This document shows positions 56,970 to 64,000 of a stretch of 64,000 bases of DNA, piece after piece. This DNA is from Anadara kagoshimensis. Lineage: Eukaryota; Mollusca; Bivalvia; Arcoida; Arcidae. Made by a program: the position numbers and the translations under genes. Position 1 is the stretch's first letter. Every line of letters begins with the position of its first letter. The notes beneath the pieces were generated by a model. That model saw nothing but the letters and a program-made list of their open reading frames with translations, was not told the origin of the DNA and made no database searches. The stretch is taken from positions 7,368,635-7,432,634 of the forward strand of contig CM037864.1 of assembly GCA_021292105.1 (NCBI GenBank), read 5' to 3'.

Positions 56970-59900
56970 GACTGGTGCTAGAGCCCTAAACTCAATCTGG
57001 ACTACAGCCCTGATTTCACTCTGGCCTACTGTTATGATCTAATGGGACTAGAACCCTAACCTCACTCTGGGATTGGAACCTGATCTCATTCTAGGACCAG
57101 AACCCTAACCTCACTCCAGGACTAGAACCATGATCTCACTATAGGACCAGAACCCTGATCTAACTCCAGGACTAGAACCCTGACCTCACTCTGGGACTGG
57201 ACCCCTTATCTAAATTTGGGACTAGAACTCTGATCTAGCTATAGGGCTAAAACCCAGATCACATTTTGGGAATACTGCCCTGATCTCACTCTGTGACTGG
57301 TACCCTATTCTCACTCTGGGACTAGAACCCTGATCTCACTCTGGGATTACAGCCGTTATCTCACTCTGGGACTACAGCCCTGATCTCACTCTGGGACTAT
57401 GGTCCTGATCTCACAATGGGTCTAGAACCCTGATCTTACTCAAAGACTAGAACCCTGATCCCACTCTAGAACCCTGACATCACTCTGATACTAGATCCCT
57501 GATCTCACTCTGAGACTAGAACCCTTATCTCACTCTGGGACTATGGTCCTGATCTAACAATGTGTCTAGAACTCTGAACTTACTCAAGGACTAGAACCCC
57601 GATCCCACTCTGGAACCCTGACCTCACTCTGAACTAGAACCCTGATCTCACTCCGAGACCAGAACCCTTATCTCACTCTGGGACTAGAACCCTGGTCTCA
57701 TTCTGGACTAGAATCCTGATCTCACTATGGGACTAGAACCCTGAAAATAACTCAAAAACCCTGATCTGGGACAATGGTCCTGAGCTCAAAATGGGTTTAG
57801 AACCCTGATCTGACTCTAGGACTAGAACCCTGATCCCACTCTGGAACCCTGACCTCACTCTGGGACTAGAACCTTGATTTCACTCTGGATTATACCGGTA
57901 GCCATATATATTATGTAACAGGATAGATAAAATTATGGACGAGTATGTCATAACACAGTTACAGGTGAGTTAAACATGCTACTAATCTTCAGTGTTACCT
58001 ACTGTGATATTAAGAAACCATAACATTATGACATTATGCACACCTGTTTTCTACATGGAACTTAATGTAGATTTTACATAGGTAGACCATTCATTAACGG
58101 TTTACAATCAAGGTACATCATTCAACACAAGAGTGGATGTGGTTAAATATAAAAACAAATATGCATTTTTCTATATTGTAAAATTTGCCTTTGTGTATCT
58201 AAAAGGGAAAAAGGTTTTAAACAGACTGATAAAAATACATATGTTAATCATTCCAATACTGATATTTATGTTTAAATGAATTAAAAGCATGGCATGTAAT
58301 TTTTTTTTTTAGAATTATTGTATTTACATTTACAAAAAATTAATAAATTAATGCAAGTTTCATCGAAAAAAAAAAAAAAAAAAAATCTATACTATTGTCA
58401 TGCTACTTAAGGCTACAAATAAAAGAAATTATGACCATAAGAATATTTCAAAACAAAGAATAAGATCGTGAAATAAAATCCTAAAATGATCTGCTGATGA
58501 CTTTAAAAGATGTGGAGCAGTTTTTATAAGGAGTCTTAAGGACATACATGTATGTGTTAACTCTTTAAGTGTGATTAGAAACCCTGTTAAATGACGTCAC
58601 CAAAAGAATGACAAATGAACATTTGACGCCACAAACGTATGCATCAAATTCTAGAACTGTATATTTCTAGTATTTTCTACGTTAGTGATTGTATATTTCA
58701 TATAACATGCAATGAACAAGTACGTTACATTACACATAAAATATTATAATGCCAAATTATAAAACAGACTTCAATATACTGGTCTCCTAAATATTGCTTT
58801 TGACAGTCATTTGGACTTCCAAAATACCTGGTCTCCTATATACTAATAGAATCTTACACTGGTGACAGGGTAACACAGAGATATCTCTGTCTTACCATGT
58901 TACTGGTGTAGGATTCTTTTTCTTACACATTTACACTACATGTATTGCTAAAGCAAGATTAAAAGTTTTTCTTGAACAATGCAGTATCAGGGGTATTTTT
59001 GTCGATAATAAAAATTGAACAAAAATGTCTACACCAAAGTGGACAACAACAAAACTGATGACGACCACCACATGGCAACTAAGTTTCAAACACTTTTGGC
59101 AAGACAATAACTAGGTTTCCATAAATTTAAAATAATTAGTAGCCAAATTTCCAAAATTTGTGAAAATATAGTCCTTTTTAAAGTATTTTTCCACAAATTT
59201 TCTAAAATAGGTTACTTTTTGAAAGAATTCCTCAGAAATTAGTGGCCAATGGCGATTTTGGCTACCAGGAATGGAAACATAGCAATAAGTACTAGAAAAC
59301 ACATACAATATACAACACAACCTGCTTTACAGACCACCTAGGGGATTAAGCAAAAGTGGTCTTAACAGACAGATAGATTTTATATAGAGGTGGACTTTGT
59401 AGCAGGTTATACTGTAGATGCATAATAATCTACAAAATGAATGTACATTAAGTCATGATATGGTGTTTTACCTGTGGTGGGGTAGGCATTCCTGGTGTCA
59501 CACCCATGCCAGGCTGGGCACCCCCAAACTGACCCATTTGTGGTTGCTGCATGAATTTAGTCTGTTGCTAAGATACAAATTAAAATCTACTAATTACATG
59601 CCACAAAAATTAGACTTTTATTCTTGAAATTAATTTTATCTAAAAGCAATGAGTATATGCTGTTAATAATGTTACTACAAATTCTTATATCCACGTTCAA
59701 AGTTTCGGAGGCTTTCAAGACATTAATATACAACTCTGAATTTTGAATTTTTTGCAAAACATTTTCCAGAAGTATTACATATTTCACCTGCACATTAAAG
59801 GAGTATAACACAAGACCTGTCAGAAGAACACAGGTAGTTCACTTGTACATATACTGGAAACCAAATTTTATTTATGAATATTAAATTTCAAGATTCTCTT

Positions 59901-62900
59901 CCAAAAAAAAAAACATTTTGCAGCTATTAACTTTCATGATATTGGCTATAGCTGAAATTTGGTATAAATAATATCATTTTCAAAAACACATTCGCATCGA
60001 TTAACTTTCACGATTGTTTTGTCCTAACGAAACATGTGAAAGATAATCAAACCTGAATAAAACTTGTTTTGCAGTACTTAGTACTTCATTATAGTACTTC
60101 AACCAAAATTCTTAGCATTAAATATCTGCACTTTAGCTGGACTGATGTTAACATATAGGGTATGTTATAGCATTTTTGTACTTTGTAGGACAAAATTAAA
60201 AGTATTTAAATAATATGTTTTAATTTTAATTTTTTTTATTTTTAACTGATATCCTGGTAATTTTTTTATACTGACCACAAGACATGGTCAGATGGTCAGC
60301 AATTTGTTATTGGGTTATGCCAAAGGGTCAAAATCTATGATACACCAAATATTAATTATGGGATACAGTAAAACCTGTCTGCAAGGACTGGTTGAAATTG
60401 ACTTTTGTTGACAGGTGATTTTTATAGACAGGATTCATATTTTCATTACTCATTAATATGGAACTTAACAACTTGCAAATACAGATTTGTATGGATTTTA
60501 TTGAAATATAACAAATTTATTTATTTATCTCTGAATGAAAAATTATTAAGTCTAATTTCCATGGCAACATTACTAATAACAATAATATAATTTTAAACAA
60601 ATGAATAAACTTAAATAACATAAAAAAACAAACAAACAAACAAAGAAACAGAAAAGGAAATATCTACCAGTACTGAAGAAATTATCACATTCGCTATTAT
60701 ATGATACAATATAACTAGGATATACACTGCATATACTTGGTGAGGTTGTAAAAGACGGGTTGGCTAGTCCAAAGCCATGGTGTTTATATTTGAAGTTTTT
60801 TTATATTTACTTTTTTTTTATTTAACATTCAACTTTAACATTTCAAAGGAAATAATAAAGTTAATTAACAAATATATTTTCACATTTGATTCCAAGTCCT
60901 CGGAATCCTGTCTTAATAGACAATATTAATCCGTTATATATTTATAGTTGACATAACACAGTGATTTCTTATCCTGAATTTAGCATAAAAGTAGACCTGG
61001 AAAGATTGGGTTTAATCTTTAGACCTGGAAGGACTGGATTTAATCTTGTTCTTATGTTGCATGTGCACTTGGCAAGGAAATATTTTTCTTGGTATATTCT
61101 CCTTCCTGTTACCCCTATATTAGAGACGGTCTTTTTTAACATCAACCAAAAATTATGAATTAACCAATCCAGAAAATGTTTTTTTTCCTATAACCAGGAA
61201 AGTGGGACACCACAAAATTAAATGATTTCACAGCATTAATATTACAAGATTTGATTTTAGTTCAATTAAGTTTGTATATAAATTTTGCAACATATAATTT
61301 GTCAGCATGCATGGACATGCAAAAGGATTAATTTTGTATTAAAACGGCACATATTTATAAAATTGTCAGCAAGTGATGGATTATAACAATTATGTGTACA
61401 TGTTTAAGTATATAATATGGCAAGAAATTACTATAGATGCACATAATGCTATTTACATATCCAAAATAAAACGGGCCTGCTTGGGGGAAAATGTACAGTA
61501 TGGGATGGGTGTTAAAGATATATATTAAATATCACGAAGAAAAGTAACTTATAACTAATTCAGTGTTTGTCACAATCATTCAGTGATGGGAAAATACTGC
61601 ACAATAGGGTCTGCAAGTCTTGTCATGTGATCAGCCATGTCATGTGATCAGCAATGTCACATGATCAGTATGACTTTGTGATTTCATGGTAGAAGAACGA
61701 TAGATATGATTACAAGCCAGATCAAATGATATCACCAAAAATGCCCAATTAGACTTAACTGATGGCGACATCTGTGTTCCAATGTCAAATTGCGAGGAAC
61801 ACTTAATTGTGGGGAACACTTTCATATCCAGACATCAAATCAAAAATTTCAAACAAGACTAACAGAAGCCTATTGTAACAGCCTTTCTATACAACACAAA
61901 TATTGTGACTGATCTCAGCATGTTCAGTGGATTTTTAAAGCACTACAAACCTATCAAACTCAGTAAAACGGAAAGTACCGTAAAATGACACAAATACATA
62001 ATAACAACTGACCTTAATTTTATGGTTATATATCACTGTACGGATTCCGTTAACGAAGGCTGTTTGATCGTTTGGTATAAGACCTATGAATGCTTTACGT
62101 TTGTTACTGAACAGTAACAATAGTACTCTTACGTCACACTGACTTCCTGTCGGAAAATGTACACAACCAGCCTTCAAAATAAAAAAATAAAATATACTGG
62201 TAAAATAGTTTAGGCTACTACTAATTCAATTATTTACGGTAACTAAGCAACCATGTATAGTCTTAATTGTATCTTTAGTAACACAGATCCTTGTAAACAT
62301 TATAAAACAAAAAAAATATTTTGGACAATTCAATCACTAAGTTGCCATTCTTATTGTTATTTACAGTAGTCTGAATTGTATCTATACATACAGCATGTAA
62401 ACTTAAATAACTGATAAACACTTCAATGACTTGGTTGCTGCAAAATTAATATCCCCAGTGTAAATAGACATTCAATTTCGAAATTTCATGTAAATTGCAG
62501 TTCTAATAAATTAAGACCTTTTTTGAGTAACTTGCCATCATGAGCCATAACAGAACAAGAGATTTGGTTACATAGTAATGCCAAAATTTTGCCATTTTTC
62601 ATATATTCTCAATAATTTAAGCAAACATGAAAATGGAGGGCATAACAAATACCCTGCCACAAATGGATATTAAAAGAATTTTGAATTAAGTTTTATAAAG
62701 ACCAATATAATGATGTTCTTATGTACTTACAAAGCCAGTGCCCATAACTTTATATAAATTTCTAAGAGCATCTAAGTTATGGTTGCCAAAATGAAAAGCG
62801 ACTTGACGAGAACTTTTAAACAATGGTTGCAACTGTGGTGAGTTCAGTAAAGACTGCGGTATCAACTGCATTATTAGATCTTTGGGCCAGTTTGTTGTGT

Positions 62901-63735
62901 TTCTGAAAATAAAAATAACAATTTAATTTAAGCAACGACGTTTGATTTTTCATCAGTCATCAAGGTATGTACCGATAAAGGAGTCAATAGGACAAATCAC
63001 ATAAAAGTTGAAATCTTTAATTTTTGTGATTTCCTTAATTTTGTTTTTTCATTGACACCCTGATTCATGAATTTACTTGTCAATAAAATGATATACATGT
63101 ACATGTACCTTTAACAGTTATCTCAAGCCAAAAATTTACCAACCCATGAAACTGGTTTTTTTTTAATAACAGCCATGAAAATTGGTCACCAAAAAAATAA
63201 ATAATTTCATAGTATCATAAGTATGTTACTTGTCTGTTCTAAGGCAGTGATGTTTTCAATCAACTCAATTTAAGAAACTTTTTAAATGTAGGGCTAAAAT
63301 AAAATCTTAAGAGAGAAAAGTAACCATAAGGAACAAGGAAACAACATCTTTTTGAAATTGGGAATACAAATGTAAAACTGAACTTTGGTTATGGTGTTCT
63401 GTCACATGATTGTCATGTGACTTACATATCAGGAAAACTAATGCCATTTGTTAGTCATGTGGCTTACATATCAGGATCTTGCTGACCAATAGAAAGGTGA
63501 CAATGTAATGATCTGGGTACTTTAGGTGTATTTGGTGCACCAGGTTTGACAAAAAAAAAAACAACAAACAATGTCATGTGATAGTCATGTGATTTAAAAC
63601 TAATGTCATGTGATAGACATGTGACTTACATATCAGGATCTTGTTGACCAATAGAAAGGTGACAATGTAATGATCTGGGTACTTTAGGTGTATTTGGTGC
63701 ACCAGGTTTGACTTTTTCTTGCCATTCAAGTAAAC
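47211..63735 (-). CDS. MED25: MED25, Mediator complex subunit 25 (3' part, nine exons)
   Basis: Coding exons in transcript order are 63735-63630, 62902-62731, 62171-62013, 59567-59472, 56851-56762, 54457-54385, 53152-53114, 48888-48755 and 47414-47211. All are GT-AG with consistent phases. The first three encode the ACID/PTOV domain, from LLEWQEK through [16 protein letters not shown] and [20 protein letters not shown], matching the vertebrate domain as recalled. The rest is a Gln/Met/Pro-rich tail with a long polyglutamine stretch, ending [11 protein letters not shown], comparable in place to the acidic-hydrophobic end of human MED25. In the family, the ACID domain binds transactivators and the N-terminal VWA domain anchors to Mediator. 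VWA exons must lie beyond 64000. No lesion is seen in the exons. Confidence 0.95.
48098..48545 (-). mobile_element. tRNA-derived SINE with an internal tandem duplication
   Basis: Antisense copy with the TTAAATACCATTACTC tail at 48098 and the GACTCAAGACTTGAAAGTG block near 48520. A segment of about 54 bp starting GCTAGAATAAAAGTCAGAGA occurs twice in a row near 48165-48265. The tRNA head is eroded. Lies in the last MED25 intron. Confidence 0.78.
48755..48888 (-). CDS. MED25: MED25 exon, polyglutamine
   Basis: Encodes (A)HRQQLQQ then two runs of Gln separated by RLQLQ, then [12 protein letters not shown]. Gln codons mix CAA and CAG. Acceptor TTTTCAATAG, donor GTAAGT. Likely length-variable between individuals because the run is codon-repeat based. 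Confidence 0.85.
49822..50095 (-). mobile_element. tRNA-derived SINE, 3'-truncated
   Basis: Reading the minus strand, it has a TAGCTCAAGATAGAGA A-box-like head and a GTTCGAAACCC B-box-like stretch, then CTGACCAAGACTTG and the body to about 49822. A second isolated tRNA-like head is at 50335-50398 (GGGGTTTGAACCCCC on the minus strand). Confidence 0.75.
50920..51285 (-). repeat. 49-bp minisatellite in MED25 intron
   Basis: About seven copies of GGCTGAAAATGACCAAACTT, then GGCTGAAAATGACCAACCTG and TTACTACTA. Each unit is itself an internal near-duplication of about 20 bp. Flanking segments (TTTTCTATGAAAACAGTTTA and TTTCTATGACAACGGTTTAA) are also repeated on either side. Confidence 0.95.
51945..52350. 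repeat. Diverged about 37-bp minisatellite in MED25 intron
   Basis: About 11 uneven copies of TTGACCTAAAAAGTGTAGCC followed by ATCTTAGTTATAGCCAG. Much more decayed than the 49-bp array next to it. Confidence 0.85.
53114..53152 (-). CDS. MED25: MED25 microexon (39 bp)
   Basis: Encodes (D)[12 protein letters not shown] in 39 bases between acceptor GCTATTGCAG and donor GTAGGT. A multiple of three with matching phases on both sides, so it could be an optional cassette. Supported only by splice signals and phase. Confidence 0.7.
54135..54275. repeat. About 79-bp tandem duplication
   Basis: CTGAAATTAGGTACATTCAC, AGTATATGGAACAGTCTTTA and ACAGAAATTTCAA occur twice in a row. Next to the MED25 exon at 54385-54457. 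Confidence 0.85.
54385..54457 (-). CDS. MED25: MED25 exon, charged Gln-rich helix
   Basis: Encodes [20 protein letters not shown] then QQLL plus one base. Strong acceptor TTTTTCTTTATCAG, donor GTAAGG. Predicted helical, as is the region after the ACID domain in vertebrate MED25. Confidence 0.82.
54747..55190 (-). mobile_element. About 450-bp repeat element with terminal hairpin, copy 2
   Basis: Inverted copy of 15871-16321, with ATTAATTGCCTTTGAGTGAG at one end, AAACAAATGTTCATAACTCC closing the hairpin, and CCTGATCACATGATCCAAAG and CAGATAGTATCGTATTTTTC at the other end. In a MED25 intron. Confidence 0.85.
55628..55836. mobile_element. MITE family B, copy 3
   Basis: AATTGACGTATCGCTGACCA at the left and GGCCGGCTATACGTCAATT at the right. 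Length is 209 bp. GCCGCCATCACGGTACC is shared with copy 1. Lies in a MED25 intron. Confidence 0.88.
55885..56045. repeat. Fold-back element, GAGGTCGTAGGCCGAGG centre
   Basis: GACTTTGGATGAGGTAGACA, AAGGATTTATCAACCTC on the left pairs with GAGGTTGATAAATCCTTATG, TCTACCGAATCGAAAGTC on the right. The loop resembles that of the fold-back at 15265-15420. Starts about 50 bp after MITE B copy 3. Confidence 0.82.
56469..56698 (-). mobile_element. MITE family C, copy 2
   Basis: Inverted relative to 6016-6249 with shared GCTAGAGTCTTTTCCTTTAA interior and TACTGTATA termini. Lies about 60 bp beyond the donor of the MED25 exon at 56762-56851. Confidence 0.75.
56762..56851 (-). CDS. MED25: MED25 exon, Met/Asn/Thr-rich linker
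   Basis: Encodes [18 protein letters not shown] and [12 protein letters not shown] in 90 bases, phase 0 both sides, with acceptor TTTTAATAG and donor GTAACA. Low complexity. Skipping it would keep the frame. Confidence 0.8.
56905..57895. repeat. (AT)n tract then a diverged about 25-bp minisatellite
   Basis: 56908-56967 is (AT)n. From about 56970 to 57890 some 36 diverged copies of GACTAGAACCCTGATCTCAC TCTGG run head to tail. Variants ACAGCCCTGAT and ATGGTCCTGAT recur in blocks, so larger segments were duplicated after the units diverged. MED25 intron. Confidence 0.9.
59111..59282 (+). mobile_element. MITE family A, copy 4 (best preserved)
   Basis: Starts CTAGGTTTCCATAAATTTAA and ends CAGGAATGGAAACATAG. 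The ends are inverted repeats of each other for about 12 bp. Lies in a MED25 intron. Confidence 0.85.
59472..59567 (-). CDS. MED25: MED25 exon, Gln/Met/Gly-rich linker
   Basis: Encodes [20 protein letters not shown] and [12 protein letters not shown] in 96 bases, phase 0 on both sides, with acceptor TATCTTAG and donor GTAAAA. Low complexity, so it is supported by splice sites and phase rather than by homology. Confidence 0.82.
59922..60080 (+). repeat. About 160-190-bp interspersed repeat, copy 3 of 3
   Basis: Shares TTTTGCAGCTATTAACTTTC, TCATTTTCAAAAACACATTC and a TTTGCAGTA end with the copies at 232 and 2700. Lies in a MED25 intron. Confidence 0.7.
62013..62171 (-). CDS. MED25: MED25 exon, end of ACID domain
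   Basis: Encodes [40 protein letters not shown] and [12 protein letters not shown]. Acceptor TTTTGAAG, donor GTCAGT. Very close to the vertebrate AGCVHFP...VRVLMLLYSSKKK...GLIPYDQSGFVNGIRQVI block. Confidence 0.96.
62731..62902 (-). CDS. MED25: MED25 exon, ACID domain core
   Basis: Encodes [19 protein letters not shown], then [20 protein letters not shown] and [10 protein letters not shown]. Acceptor ATTTTCAG, donor GTAAGT. Matches [15 protein letters not shown] and LYRIMGNGF of vertebrates. Confidence 0.95.
63434..63550 (-). pseudogene. Partial duplicate of the MED25 ACID exon with its donor
   Basis: 63434-63550 repeats 63596-63712 nearly exactly. It carries the exon's 3' 80 or so bases (from GTCAAACCTGGTGCACC through GATCCTGATAT) and a GTAAGC donor, but not the acceptor or first codons; it is bounded by an A-run of about 11. 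A third, shorter copy of just the donor region (GTCATGTGACTTACATATCA) lies at about 63412-63433. Lies in the intron after the true exon. Confidence 0.9.
63630..63735 (-). CDS. MED25: MED25 exon, start of ACID domain
   Basis: Encodes (G)[18 protein letters not shown] and [16 protein letters not shown] plus two bases. Acceptor ACTTTTTAG, donor GTAAGT. LEWQEK and RSL.C aligned with vertebrate GVLEWQEK...RSLPC. Its 3' 80 or so bases and the donor are duplicated in the next intron at 63434-63550. Confidence 0.93.
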
Positions 63736-64000
63736 CTAAAAAGTAAAATAAATAAATAAATGGATTTTATTGTTCACAGTAGGAACAATATCTCTGGCAG
63801 TATTTTAATTGAGCGGTTTTTCATAAAATTTTTCCCCCTTTGGATCCTGCAGTCAAAAATTGTGTAAATTAAATACTATTAGTTTTAAGGGTGCTACATA
63901 TAAAATATTCAAGTTCTACCTCTTGTACATTAAATAGACCTACTATAGGAACCACTGTGACTGTGACAGTGAAATACTCTTTATATCCATAGAAAATCAA

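Overview
This 64 kb window is AT-rich animal nuclear DNA. The genes have small exons with GT-AG introns, and the intergenic and intronic DNA is packed with tRNA-derived SINEs, miniature inverted-repeat elements, fold-back elements and minisatellites. Three host genes, a SINE tail of the kind seen in bivalves (a TTAAACACC-like 3' end) and many short palindromic repeats suggest a bivalve or other marine mollusc. That assignment is inference from repeat style, not from a marker gene.

Layout. (1) Positions 1-8602, minus strand: the 5' three quarters of ZW10, the kinetochore (RZZ) and ER-tether (NRZ) subunit. Five coding exons are present, including the tiny first exon at 8566-8602, and the 3' end lies off the left edge. 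(2) 8603-12198: intergenic DNA holding a LINE 3' fragment interrupted by an AT-rich, fold-back-bearing insertion. (3) 12199-36436, plus strand: a complete eight-exon gene for a predicted 415-residue adenylate-kinase-like protein. It has an N-myristoylation signal (MGC) and a degenerate P-loop, and I cannot name an orthologue. Its introns carry a hAT transposon with one frameshift, a 2.6 kb palindrome, a non-autonomous hAT element with a perfect 8-bp target duplication, and two large minisatellites flanking exon 4. (4) 36437-47210: a gene-poor stretch with SINEs, MITEs and a broken DIRS-like retroelement fossil. (5) 47211-64000, minus strand: the 3' part of MED25 (Mediator subunit 25), nine exons covering the ACID/PTOV domain and the Gln-rich tail. 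The VWA-coding 5' exons lie off the right edge.

The most unusual structure is around exon 4 of the kinase-like gene. Upstream is an array of about 40 copies of a 34-bp unit, each with a pyrimidine tract plus CAG that looks like a 3' splice site. Downstream is an array of about 44 copies of a 63- or 71-bp unit, each repeating the end of exon 4 together with its GTAAGTA 5' splice site. A smaller event of the same sort occurs in MED25, where the 3' part of a coding exon and its donor are partly duplicated into the following intron. The three host genes have unrelated functions and do not form an operon or known cluster.
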